From: Gemmatimonadales bacterium
Lineage (GTDB): Bacteria > Gemmatimonadota > Gemmatimonadetes > Gemmatimonadales > GWC2-71-9
Assembly (NCBI GenBank): GCA_020633775.1
Contig: JACKDA010000002.1
Coordinates: forward strand, 124,001-188,000
Length of the DNA: 64,000 nucleotides
Direction of reading: 5' to 3'
The notes under the pieces were generated by a model. The model saw only the letters and a program-made list of their open reading frames with translations. It ran no database searches and had not been told where the DNA came from. This document shows, piece by piece, positions 24,572-32,512 of the stretch. Within the stretch, counting starts at the first letter, position 1, and each line of letters opens with the position of its first letter. Both the position numbers and the translations under genes were made by a program.

Positions 24572-26077
24572 ATGGCCGACGCCGCTCGCCTCCAGCCCTG
24601 GTCCCGTGCGCCCTACGCGCGGGGGGCCCAGCCCGCCGCCCCGGCGGTGCACGGGCGGCTGGCCCTTGCCCATCCCCAGCCAGAATCGGGCCCATACGCC
24701 GGGATCCGGCTCACCAACGTGGTCGGGGCGATGTCGTTCGCCCTCGACCTCGCGGAGGGGCAGCCGCGGGGCCACTCGGTGCGAACCACCATGATCGGGA
24801 TGCGTCTTGCGGAAGGGCTCGGGCTGCCGGAGGAGTCGCGCAGCGCCCTCTTCTACGCCCTGCTGCTCAAGGACCTGGGGGCCTCCAGCAACTCGGCCCA
24901 CCTCGCCGACATCTACGGCGCCGACGACCGGGCGCTCAAGCGGGCCCACCGGCTGATCGACTGGACCGACCCGTTCGACCGGGTCGTGTACGACCTGCGC
25001 CACGCCCGGACCGGGCGGGTGTTCCGCAACCTCGAGGCGCTGCGGGCCGGGTCGCGGATCCGGAAGGGGCGCCACGAGATGGCGCGGCTCAAGGGCGAGC
25101 GCGGGGCGGAGATCGCCGCGATGCTGGCGATGCCCGCCGAGACGTGCGCGGCGATCCGCGCGGTGGACGAGCACTGGGATGGCAATGGCGTGCCGGCGGG
25201 GCTCAAGGGCGACGCGATCCCGCTGCTGGCGCGGATCATCTGCCTCGCCCAGACGGTGGAGGTGTTCGAGCACAGCGCCGACGTGCAGGCCGCGTACCGG
25301 GTCGCGCACCGCCGCGCCCGACGCTGGTTCGATCCCGAGCTGGTGGCGTGCCTCGATGCCTTCCGCGATGACGCCGCGTTCTGGGGCCGCTTGCAGACCG
25401 CCGATGCGCTGCCGGCGCTGGCGGCGTGGGAGCCGGACTCCCGCGTGGTGTACGCCGACGAACTGCGGCTCGACACCGTCGCGGAGGCGTTCGCGAAGGT
25501 GATCGACGCGAAGAGCTGCTACACGCTGCGCCACTCGCAGAACGTCGCGTTCCTCGCCGCGCGCACGGCGCAGGAGGTCGGCCTGACGCGTCGCGAGACC
25601 CGCGCCCTGCGCCGCGCCGCGCTGCTGCACGACGTCGGCAAGCTCGGCGTCAGCTCGCAGATCGTCGACAAGCCAGGCCCGCTGACCCCCGACGAGATGG
25701 CGGAGATGCGCCGCCACACCGTCCACACCTACGAGATCCTCCGCGGCGTGACGCGCTTCGAGCGCTTCGCGATGCTGGCCGCCTCGCACCACGAGCGCCT
25801 CGACGGCAGCGGCTACCACCAGGGCCTCACCGCCGACCTCCTCGGCCTCCCGGCCCGGATCCTCGCGGTCGCCGACGTGTGCGACGCACTGTGCACCGAT
25901 CGGCCCTACCGGAAGGGGATCAGCGTCGCGGCCGCGGTGGTGCAGCTGCAGGAACTCGCCGAAGGCGGCACGCTCTGCCCGGTCGCGGTCGAGGCGCTGA
26001 CGGGGTGGTTCCGCGGCATCCCGAAGAACACCGATGAGTTCACGGCGCACGGCGACTCGACGTCGCTGGCGATGTAG
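24572..26077 (+). CDS. Tandem HD-GYP domain protein with altered GYP motifs
   Basis: The 501-residue cytoplasmic protein contains two HD-GYP-like domains. The first, about residues 50-250, has lost the HD pair (LLLKDLGASSN) and has GVP (206-208) for GYP. The second, about 310-470, keeps HDVGKLG (H353) and HHERLDGSGY but reads GYH (414-416) instead of GYP. HD-GYP domains hydrolyse cyclic di-GMP; here the second domain may be active and the first regulatory. The start could also be GTG 24521. Confidence 0.85.
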   Translation: MADAARLQPWSRAPYARGAQPAAPAVHGRLALAHPQPESGPYAGIRLTNVVGAMSFALDLAEGQPRGHSVRTTMIGMRLAEGLGLPEESRSALFYALLLKDLGASSNSAHLADIYGADDRALKRAHRLIDWTDPFDRVVYDLRHARTGRVFRNLEALRAGSRIRKGRHEMARLKGERGAEIAAMLAMPAETCAAIRAVDEHWDGNGVPAGLKGDAIPLLARIICLAQTVEVFEHSADVQAAYRVAHRRARRWFDPELVACLDAFRDDAAFWGRLQTADALPALAAWEPDSRVVYADELRLDTVAEAFAKVIDAKSCYTLRHSQNVAFLAARTAQEVGLTRRETRALRRAALLHDVGKLGVSSQIVDKPGPLTPDEMAEMRRHTVHTYEILRGVTRFERFAMLAASHHERLDGSGYHQGLTADLLGLPARILAVADVCDALCTDRPYRKGISVAAAVVQLQELAEGGTLCPVAVEALTGWFRGIPKNTDEFTAHGDSTSLAM

Positions 26078-26080
26078 GCG

Positions 26081-26111
26081 AGAAGAGAGAAGAGAGAAGA
26101 GAGAAGCGAGG
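26081..26111. repeat. GAGAAG-type simple repeat, left arm
   Basis: AGAGAAG units repeat several times and are mirrored by CTTCTC units at 26198-26232. The two arms surround a palindromic element at 26119-26190, so the whole 156-bp gap between the convergent HD-GYP and secreted-protein genes can fold into one long hairpin. Confidence 0.7.
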
Positions 26112-26118
26112 GGCCCAT

Positions 26119-26190
26119 GTCACCCCGAGCGTAGCGAGGGGGTGGAGCCATGCGTCTGGTTCCGCCCCCTCGCCTTCGGCTCGGGGTGAC
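26119..26190. repeat. Palindromic REP-like element
   Basis: GTCACCCCGAGC (26119-26130) is perfectly inverted as GCTCGGGGTGAC (26179-26190), and inside it GCGAGGGGGTGG pairs with CCGCCCCCTCGC apart from one wobble. The ends resemble the TCATCCCGAGCGG ends of elements at 29853, 51838, 52242 and 60952. It lies between two convergent genes. Confidence 0.75.
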
Positions 26191-26233
26191 ACGTGTGTTC
26201 CTCGCTTCTCGCTTCTCCCTTCTCGCTTCTCGT

Positions 26234-26863
26234 TCAGCTCCCCGCGCACTCCACCTGCTGCATGTCCGCGCGTCGATAGAGCAGCGTCAGCGTCACCCGC
26301 AACTCCTGCATCGGGGCGTCCCAGGACCACCAGAGCCCCGAGGCGGTCTTGCCCGGCGCCTTCACCGCATCGACGAGGTTGCCGTACGAGGCGCCCTCGC
26401 TGTCGCGGCTGCACTTGATCGGCTGCAGCATCAGGCCGTCGTGCCTGAGTGCCTCCTCGATCATCTCGCGGGTGGCGAGGTAGCCGCTGCCGTCGGGGTT
26501 GGTCACCTGGAGCGAGGTCGAGCTGACCGCGACCGAGGTGAGGCCGTTGGCGCCGGCGTAGAGGGTGATTGCCATTGGGAGGACGACGCTGTCGCCGGCG
26601 GTCACCCGCAGGGTCCCCTCGCGGAGCTGGGTGATCCCCTGCTTCTGGTACCAGTCGCCGGTCGCGGCGACCGGCCGCGGGGTGCTCCAGGTGATCGGCA
26701 GCGGGTCGGCGACGGTCCACGGCAGCCCCCGGACGCGGACCCCGGAGTCGACGAGGAAGGTGGTGATCACCTTGCTGAGCGGGATCGGGGCGTCCTTGGC
26801 CTGGGCCGCGAGCGGGGCGGCGAGGAGTGCAGTGATGGCGAGGAGTCGGGCAACCGGGCGCAT
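26234..26863 (-). CDS. Secreted hypothetical protein
   Basis: The 209-residue product has a signal peptide ending PLAAQA. The mature region includes SKVITTFLVDSGVRVRGLPWTVADP, GTLRVTAGDSVVLPMAITLYAGANGLTSVAVSS and GYLATREMIEEALRHDGLMLQPIKCSRDSEGASYGNLVDAVK in outline, ending LTLLYRRADMQQVECAGS. Two cysteines could form a disulfide. No family is recognised. It is convergent with the HD-GYP gene. Confidence 0.6.
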   Translation of the reverse strand: MRPVARLLAITALLAAPLAAQAKDAPIPLSKVITTFLVDSGVRVRGLPWTVADPLPITWSTPRPVAATGDWYQKQGITQLREGTLRVTAGDSVVLPMAITLYAGANGLTSVAVSSTSLQVTNPDGSGYLATREMIEEALRHDGLMLQPIKCSRDSEGASYGNLVDAVKAPGKTASGLWWSWDAPMQELRVTLTLLYRRADMQQVECAGS

Positions 26864-26958
26864 GGGCCCTCCGGCGAGGCGTGGGGAGGCCGATGATGTA
26901 GCGCCTCGTCCGGCATTGCGTCAGGGGTCGCCCCCGGCCGTCATCGCCCCCGGTATCA

Positions 26959-27609
26959 TTGGAGGTGCCCGGACTCCGTCTTCTCGTCATCGGTGCGACC
27001 GGCCTGGTCGGCCGCGCCATCGTGCGGCGTGCCGCCGAGCGGGGGGCGGTGGACGAGGTGGTGGCGCTGGTGCGGCGCGACCCGGGGGCGAGGCCGTCCA
27101 CCAGGGTGAGCTACCGGGTGGTGGATTTCGACCGGCTCGACGGGCTCGACGACGCCTTCGCGGTCGATGCGGTGCTCTGCGCCCTGGGGACCACGGCCCG
27201 GCAGACCCCGGATCCGGCGGAATACCGGCGGATCGAGGTCGAGATCCCGCTCGAGGTCGCCCGACGGGCGCAGGCCGCGGGGGCGACGCGCTTCGGGCTG
27301 GTCTCCTCGGTCGGGGCGGATCCGACCTCCCGGGCGACCTACCTCCGGCAGAAGGGCGAGCTGGAGCAGGCGCTCGAGGCGATGGGGTGGGAGCGGCTCG
27401 TGATCGCCCGCCCGTCGGTCATCGCCGGTCGCCGCAGCGAGTTCCGGCTCAGTGAACGGATCGGCCTGGTGCTCGGCCAGGTCGCCCCGCTCCGCTATCG
27501 GCCGATCGCGGCGGAGCGGATCGCGACGGAGCTGGTGTCGGCGGTGATCCAGGCCGGGCCGGCGGTGGAAGTCCTCGACAACATCACCTTGCACCGGGGG
27601 ATCGGATGA
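26959..27609 (+). CDS. NAD(P)-binding Rossmann-fold oxidoreductase (SDR-like)
   Basis: The 216-residue protein has a dinucleotide-binding GATGLVGRAIVRRA motif at residues 12-25 and the later signatures VLCALGTTARQTPDPAEYRRIEVEI, FGLVSSVGADPTSRATYLRQKGELE and LVIARPSVIAGRR. This matches atypical SDR proteins of the HTATIP2/YwnB type. The substrate is unknown. The start is TTG 26959 or GTG 26965. It is coupled to the next gene by an ATGA overlap. Confidence 0.85.
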   Translation: MEVPGLRLLVIGATGLVGRAIVRRAAERGAVDEVVALVRRDPGARPSTRVSYRVVDFDRLDGLDDAFAVDAVLCALGTTARQTPDPAEYRRIEVEIPLEVARRAQAAGATRFGLVSSVGADPTSRATYLRQKGELEQALEAMGWERLVIARPSVIAGRRSEFRLSERIGLVLGQVAPLRYRPIAAERIATELVSAVIQAGPAVEVLDNITLHRGIG

Positions 27610-28115
27610 GACTCAGGGGATGGTGGCTGGTGCTGCTCGCCGCGTGTGCGGCGCCCGAGGCGGAGCCGGCGTTCACGGCGGCGCACCGCGCGGCGATCGT
27701 CGATTCGGTGTCGCAGCGCCTCGACGCGTTTCGCGCGGCGGTGGCGACGATGACCCCCGACAGCATCGCCCCCTACTACGTGGCCGACTCGACGCTGCGC
27801 TGGATCGAGGACGGCGTGGTGCGCTACACCAGTCGCGCGGAGATCGCCGCGGCGCTGCAGGAGGCGGCGCCGTTCATGCGCGACGCGCAGCTCCTCTACG
27901 ACGGCACCACGATCACCCCGCTCGCCCCGGGGGTCGCCAGCATCGTCACCGGCTTCGCGCAGAAGTTCACCCTCCCCGATGGCACCCGTGGCGGCTTCGC
28001 GGGCGCGATCACGGCGGTGATGGTGCACACGGCGGAGGGGTGGCAGTTCCAGACCGGGCACACGTCGAGTGCCGGGCGGCCGCGCGAGGGTGGCGACAGC
28101 ACGGCGGTGTCGTGA
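27606..28115 (+). CDS. NTF2-like (SnoaL-like) lipoprotein
   Basis: The 169-residue protein has a signal peptide with lipobox LLAAC (Cys14). The body follows the NTF2-like/SnoaL pattern: AIVDSVSQRLDAFRAAVATMTPDSIAPYYVADSTLRWIEDG in outline (29-69), TSRAEIAAALQEAAPFM, IVTGFAQKFTLPDGTRG, AITAVMVHTAEGWQFQTGHTS. Such domains bind small ligands or act as scaffolds. It overlaps the upstream SDR gene by 4 bp and the downstream membrane peptide gene by 4 bp. Confidence 0.75.
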   Translation: MRLRGWWLVLLAACAAPEAEPAFTAAHRAAIVDSVSQRLDAFRAAVATMTPDSIAPYYVADSTLRWIEDGVVRYTSRAEIAAALQEAAPFMRDAQLLYDGTTITPLAPGVASIVTGFAQKFTLPDGTRGGFAGAITAVMVHTAEGWQFQTGHTSSAGRPREGGDSTAVS

Positions 28116-28270
28116 GCAAGCTGATCTGGCTGGTCCTCGCCACGGTCGGCGGCGCGATCGGCTGGACGCTGGGCGCGTTCCTCGGCCCGTTCGGCGCGGT
28201 GGTGGGTGGCGCGGCCGGGACCGCGTTCGCCATCTGGTATGGCCGCGCGCTGGTCGCGCGGCACCTGTAG
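28112..28270 (+). CDS. Small glycine-rich membrane protein
   Basis: The 52-residue product starts at GTG 28112, inside the GTGA overlap with the preceding gene. It has two hydrophobic stretches with Gly-zipper spacing (LVLATVGGAIGWTLGAFLG and GAVVGGAAGTAFAIWYG), suggesting a helical hairpin in the inner membrane. Related short proteins are widespread and unnamed. Confidence 0.6.
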   Translation: MSKLIWLVLATVGGAIGWTLGAFLGPFGAVVGGAAGTAFAIWYGRALVARHL

Positions 28271-28370
28271 CCGAGGCGGTCGCGCCGTTTCGCGATCTGC
28301 GTCGGCACAGTAGTCTTGGTGGTGCCGTCGACGGCTCGCCGTCCGTCGGCCCTGCCTGCTTCGAGGTCTC

Positions 28371-29795
28371 GTGACCCATCTCCGCGTCTCACCCACGCCC
28401 GGCGCCGATGCGCCGCCGTCCGACCGCGCCACCCTCTCGATCCGCAATCCGTGGACCGGGGCGGTGGTGGGGGAGGTGCCGTGCGCCACCCGGTCCGAGG
28501 TGGTGGCGGCGATCGATGCCGCGACCGCGGCGGCCCCGGCGGCGGCGGCGTTGCCGAGTCACGCGCGCGCGGCGCTGCTCGGGCGGATCGCGGACGGCGT
28601 GGAGCGGGACCGGGAGGCGCTGGTGGAGCTGCTGGTCGCGGAGTCGGGCAAGCCGCGACGGATCGCGGCGAGCGAGGTCGATCGCACGGTGTTCGTCTTC
28701 CGCCAGGCGAGCGAGGAGGCGACCCGGATCGGCGGCGAGGTGCTCCCGATGGACCTCGCGCCGCATGGCGAGGGCCGGCTGGCCCTCACGCGACGCTTCC
28801 CGATGGCGCCGATCGCGGCGATCACGCCGTTCAACTTCCCGCTGCTGCTCGCGGCCCACAAGCTGGCGCCGGCGATCGCCTGCGGCGCGACCGTGGTGCT
28901 GAAGCCGCCGCCGCAGGACCCGCTCTCGACGCTGAAGCTGGCGGAGATCCTCGCCGAGGCCGGGGTCCCGGACGGGATGGTCGCGGTGGTGCCATGCACC
29001 ACCGAGGACGCCGCGCCGCTGCTCGATGATCCGCGGATCCGGATGATCTCCTTCACCGGCTCCGCCCAGGTGGGGTGGATGATCCGGAGCCGCGCGCGGC
29101 ACGCGCGGGTCGCCCTCGAGCTCGGCGGCAACGCCGCGGTCATCATCGGCCCGGACGCCGACCTCGAGCACGCCGTCGCCCGGTGCGTCCAGGGCGGCTA
29201 CGCCTACGCGGGGCAGAGCTGCATCTCCACCCAGCGGATCCTGGTCCACGCCGCGCGGCACGCCGAGTTCGTCGAACGGTTCACGGAAGGCGTCGCGGGG
29301 CTCCGCTGTGGCGATCCGGCCGATCCGGCGACCGACGTCGGCCCGCTGATCGACGAGGCGAGTGCGGTGCGGGCGATCGGCCGGATCGAGGAGGCGGTGG
29401 CGGCGGGGGCGCGCGTCGCGACCGGCGGGCGTCGCGAGGGGGCGATGGTGCTGCCGACCGTGCTGCTCGACACCACGAGCGCGATGCGGGTGAACTGCGA
29501 GGAGGTGTTCGCCCCGGTCACGACCGTGCGGGCGTTCGGGACCCTCGAGGAGGCGCTCGGCATCGTGAACGACTCCGCCTTCGGGCTGCAGATGGGACTG
29601 TTCACCAACGACCTGCGCTGGGTCATGACGGCCTTCGAGCGCGCCGACGTCGGGGCGGTGGTGGTGAACGACGTCGCGGGGTTCCGGGTCGATCACCTGC
29701 CGTACGGCGGGGTGAAGCAGTCCGGGCTCGGCCGCGAGGGGGTCCGCTCGGCGATCGAGGGGATGACCGAGTTGCGGATGTTGATGCTGGGGTAG
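28371..29795 (+). CDS. NAD(P)-dependent aldehyde dehydrogenase family protein
   Basis: The 474-residue protein starts at GTG 28371. It shows the ALDH layout: ITPFNFPLLLAAHKLAPAI in the cofactor region, the ISFTGSAQVGW Rossmann turn, VALELGGNAAVII with the general-base Glu, the nucleophile Cys284 in GQSCIST, and EEVFAPVTTV and HLPYGGVKQSGLGREGV near the C-terminus. The sequence is closest in style to the lactaldehyde/succinate-semialdehyde branch rather than acylating enzymes. No partner gene is evident, so the substrate is unknown. Confidence 0.9.
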   Translation: MTHLRVSPTPGADAPPSDRATLSIRNPWTGAVVGEVPCATRSEVVAAIDAATAAAPAAAALPSHARAALLGRIADGVERDREALVELLVAESGKPRRIAASEVDRTVFVFRQASEEATRIGGEVLPMDLAPHGEGRLALTRRFPMAPIAAITPFNFPLLLAAHKLAPAIACGATVVLKPPPQDPLSTLKLAEILAEAGVPDGMVAVVPCTTEDAAPLLDDPRIRMISFTGSAQVGWMIRSRARHARVALELGGNAAVIIGPDADLEHAVARCVQGGYAYAGQSCISTQRILVHAARHAEFVERFTEGVAGLRCGDPADPATDVGPLIDEASAVRAIGRIEEAVAAGARVATGGRREGAMVLPTVLLDTTSAMRVNCEEVFAPVTTVRAFGTLEEALGIVNDSAFGLQMGLFTNDLRWVMTAFERADVGAVVVNDVAGFRVDHLPYGGVKQSGLGREGVRSAIEGMTELRMLMLG

Positions 29796-29802
29796 TGGTG
29801 AA

Positions 29803-29824
29803 TCGTGAGTCCTGAGTCGTGAGG
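29803..29824. repeat. GTGAGTCCTGAG-type simple repeat
   Basis: CGTGAGTCCTGAGTCGTGAG repeats a GTGAGTC/CTGAGTC unit. Closely related tracts occur at 50412-50439 and 51793-51822, and an inverted pair at 56699-56723 / 56742-56772. All lie in intergenic DNA. Confidence 0.7.
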
Positions 29825-29852
29825 TGGTCGTCAGTGGTCGATGGTGCTCCTT

Positions 29853-29922
29853 GTCATCCCGAGCGGCTTGGAACAGCAGGTCCCTCGACTCCGGCCGCTG
29901 CGCGGCCTCCGCTCGGGATGAG
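29853..29922. repeat. Palindromic REP-like element
   Basis: The ends TCATCCCGAGCGG (29854-29866) and CCGCTCGGGATGA (29909-29921) are perfect inverted repeats. Between them, on the minus strand, is a GGCCGC-GCA-GCGGCC hairpin and the motif GTCGAGGGACCTGCT. The same plan occurs in the two elements around the GIY-YIG gene at 51.8-52.3 kb. Confidence 0.8.
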
Positions 29923-29935
29923 GGGCCCCCGCTTC

Positions 29936-29992
29936 TCGCTTCTCGCTTCCCGCTTCTCTCTTCTCTCTTCTCTCTTCTCTCTCTTCGTTTCG
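29936..29992. repeat. CTTCTC-type simple repeat
   Basis: The tract consists of CGCTTCT units grading into TCTCTTC units, just upstream of the M55 peptidase start at 30001. The same unit appears at 26081-26111/26198-26232, 59031-59105 and 60477-60501. Confidence 0.7.
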
Positions 29993-30000
29993 AGGCCGAC

Positions 30001-31005
30001 ATGACGCGATCGTTCCGATGGGCCTGGCTCCTCCTCGTGCTGGTTGGCGTCGTTGCGGTGCTGCCGGCGCAGCAGTCCGACGCCCAGCGGGCGCGGACGG
30101 CGGCGTTCCGCGCGAAGGCGGTGCCGTTCGAGCCCGGGTTCCGGGTCTTCCTGGTCCCCGACATGGAGGGGATGGGGAGCACGGTCGACAGTCGCGAGGT
30201 GCTCGCCGGCAACGAGGGGGCCGCGTACCGGGATCGCTCGAGCCCGGACTACTGGGAGCGCTATCGGGGGCTGCTCACCGAGGAGGTGAACGCGACGATC
30301 GCCGGTGCCCGGTCGGCGGGCGCGGCGAGCTTCGTGGTGAACGAGGGCCACGGCGGCAACCTGTTCGCCAACGTGCTGCCATGGGACCTCGACACCGCGG
30401 CGATCCTGGTCCGCGGCTTCCCCAAGCCGCTGGTGATGACGACCGGGATCGACAGCACCTTCGGGACGCTGATGTTCACCGGCGCGCACGCCAACGCCGG
30501 CAGCGCGGGGGTGATGGCACACACCTACGCCTTCGACCGGTTCACGGTGAACGGCATGGTGCTCAACGAGGTGGGGATCAACGCGCTGATCGCCGGCGAG
30601 ATGGGCGTGTCGGTGTCGCTGGTGAGCGGCGATGACGTGCTGATCGCCGAGACCCGCGAGATGCTCGGTGACGGGTTCGTCGGGATCGTCACCAAGCGGG
30701 CGGTCGGTCGCGCGGCGGCGATCACCTACAGCCCCGCGAAGGTGCGCGCGATGCTGCGCGAGGGCGCCGCGGAGGCGGTGCGTCGCGAGCGCGCGGGACA
30801 GATCCCGCCGTTCACGCTCCAGAAGCCGTACCGGGTGGAGCTCACGATGCGGCGCAGCTACCCGCAGGAGATGATCGACGGCGTGGCCGCACTGAGCGAG
30901 TTCTCCCTCGAGCGCACCGGCGACCGGACCTTCGTGCTGGTGACCGACAGTGCGCGGGAGATGGGCTACCTGCTCGACGCCATCGAGAGCGTGGTGATCC
31001 GATGA
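30001..31005 (+). CDS. M55 family D-aminopeptidase-like protein (DppA-like), exported
   Basis: The 334-residue protein has a signal peptide ending LPAQQ. The M55 ligands of DppA are recognisable: DMEG (D54, E56), NEGHGGN with its His, GAHANAGS and MVLNEVGINALIAGE with Glu. DppA is a zinc D-aminopeptidase that releases D-amino acids from D-Ala peptides; export suggests peptidoglycan-derived substrates. It overlaps a paralogous M55 gene by 4 bp (ATGA). Confidence 0.85.
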   Translation: MTRSFRWAWLLLVLVGVVAVLPAQQSDAQRARTAAFRAKAVPFEPGFRVFLVPDMEGMGSTVDSREVLAGNEGAAYRDRSSPDYWERYRGLLTEEVNATIAGARSAGAASFVVNEGHGGNLFANVLPWDLDTAAILVRGFPKPLVMTTGIDSTFGTLMFTGAHANAGSAGVMAHTYAFDRFTVNGMVLNEVGINALIAGEMGVSVSLVSGDDVLIAETREMLGDGFVGIVTKRAVGRAAAITYSPAKVRAMLREGAAEAVRRERAGQIPPFTLQKPYRVELTMRRSYPQEMIDGVAALSEFSLERTGDRTFVLVTDSAREMGYLLDAIESVVIR

Positions 31006-32003
31006 GGGGCCTCCTGTCCGCGGCCTTGCTGCTGCCCGTCGTGCTCCCGGGCCAGGTCGCCCGCGACACCACGCCGCCCGACCGGGTCTTCGGGGTGACC
31101 GAGTGGCAGCTCGCCCGCCAGAAGCTCGAGGCGGAGATGACGCCCGACGGGTTCACGGTGTACATCATCGCCGACATGGAGGGGCTGGCCGGCGCGGTGC
31201 GCAACGCCACCGAGATGCGCCCCGAGTATCGCGGCGGGGAGCCGGCCCACGAGCGCTTCCGCGAGGAGCTGACCGACGAGGTGAACGCGGTGATCGCCGG
31301 CGCCCGCGCCGGCGGGGCGACCCAGTTCGTGGTCAACGACGGCCACGGCGGGACGCTGTTCCGCAACGTGCTCCCCGATCGGCTCGACCCCGAGGCGCTG
31401 CTGATCCGCGGCTACCCCAAGCCGATCGTGATGTCGACCGGGCTCAACCCGATGGTCGATGGGCTGATGATCGTCGGGGCGCACGCCAATGCCGGCAGTC
31501 CGGGGATCATCGCCCACAACTTCGCGTTCGACTCGTTCACGGTGAACGGCGTGGCGCTGAACGAGGCGGGGATCGCGGCGTTCATCGGCGGCGAGATGGG
31601 GGTGCCGTTCCTGCTCGCCTCCGGCGACGACGTGCTGACCGCGGAGACGGCCGCGATGCTCGGCCCGATCGAGACGGTGACGGTGAAGACCGCCTTCTCG
31701 GGGTCGGCCGCCGCGGTGCTGCCACCGGCGCGGGTTCACCGGATGCTGCACGACGCGGCGGAGCGGGCGGTGCGTCGGGCGCGCGCCGGTGAGCTGAAGC
31801 CGCTCACCTTCGCAGCGCCGTACCGGGTCCGCCTCTGCCTGCGCCGCGGCTACGCCCGTGATGAATGGGTGCGGACCACGGTGGGGACGTTCGGGGGGAT
31901 GACGCCCGACGGCGCCGAGGGGTGCTTCGCGATGACGACGTCGAGCGCGGAGGCGGTGGGGAACGTGCTCAACGAGATCGAGTGGACGGTGCTCAAGCCA
32001 TGA
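31002..32003 (+). CDS. M55 family D-aminopeptidase-like protein, second paralogue
   Basis: The 333-residue product has an N-terminal signal peptide and the same M55 ligand set: DMEG (D58, E60), NDGHGGT, GAHANAGS and VALNEAGIAAFIGGE. It is colinear with the upstream M55 protein, so the pair arose by tandem duplication. The start lies in an ATGA overlap with the first copy, and its own stop overlaps the RraA-like start. DppA forms multimers, so a mixed complex of the two paralogues is possible. Confidence 0.85.
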   Translation: MRGLLSAALLLPVVLPGQVARDTTPPDRVFGVTEWQLARQKLEAEMTPDGFTVYIIADMEGLAGAVRNATEMRPEYRGGEPAHERFREELTDEVNAVIAGARAGGATQFVVNDGHGGTLFRNVLPDRLDPEALLIRGYPKPIVMSTGLNPMVDGLMIVGAHANAGSPGIIAHNFAFDSFTVNGVALNEAGIAAFIGGEMGVPFLLASGDDVLTAETAAMLGPIETVTVKTAFSGSAAAVLPPARVHRMLHDAAERAVRRARAGELKPLTFAAPYRVRLCLRRGYARDEWVRTTVGTFGGMTPDGAEGCFAMTTSSAEAVGNVLNEIEWTVLKP

Positions 32004-32491
32004 GTGATGCGCGCTGGGCCACCGCCGATCTCTGCGATGCGCACCCGAACGTCGTGCACCCGGTCCTGGCGGTGTTCCACGACTTCGGCGGGGTGCGCAA
32101 GTTCCACGGCCCGATCGCGACGCTGCGGGTCGATGAGGACTATCGCCCGGTGCTGCGCGAGCTCGAGCGGGAGGGACGGGGTCGCGTGCTGGTGGTCGAT
32201 GGCGGGGGCTCGCTCCACCGCGCGATCCTCGGCGAGCGGTTGCTGCACACCGCCGCGCGGAACGGCTGGGCCGGCGTGATCGTCAACGGGGCGGTGCGCG
32301 ACACCGCCCAGACCCGCGAGGTGCCGATTGGCCTGCGGGCGCTGGGCGTGGTGCCCCAGCGCGGCGAGTCGGGCGAACCCGATCATGTGGACCAGCCGCT
32401 CACTTTCGCCGGCGCGACCTTCGCCCCGGGCGAGTGGCTCTGGGCCGACGCCGACGGGATCGTGGTGGGGCCGGCGGTGGACGGTGCGTAG
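32000..32491 (+). CDS. RraA-family protein
   Basis: The 163-residue protein matches RraA-like enzymes: WATADLCDAHPNVVHPVLAVFHDFGG, VLVVDGGGSLHRAILGERLLHTAARNGWAGVIVNGAVRDTAQ in outline (66-107), then PIGLRALGVVPQRG and WLWADADGIVVG. Family members are either regulators of RNase E or 4-hydroxy-4-methyl-2-oxoglutarate/oxaloacetate aldolases, using the GxRD-type site (here NGAVRD). It is translationally coupled to the two M55 peptidases, an association whose meaning is unclear. Confidence 0.88.
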   Translation: MSDARWATADLCDAHPNVVHPVLAVFHDFGGVRKFHGPIATLRVDEDYRPVLRELEREGRGRVLVVDGGGSLHRAILGERLLHTAARNGWAGVIVNGAVRDTAQTREVPIGLRALGVVPQRGESGEPDHVDQPLTFAGATFAPGEWLWADADGIVVGPAVDGA

Positions 32492-32512
32492 GGGGACAGG
32501 GACGAGCGGGTG

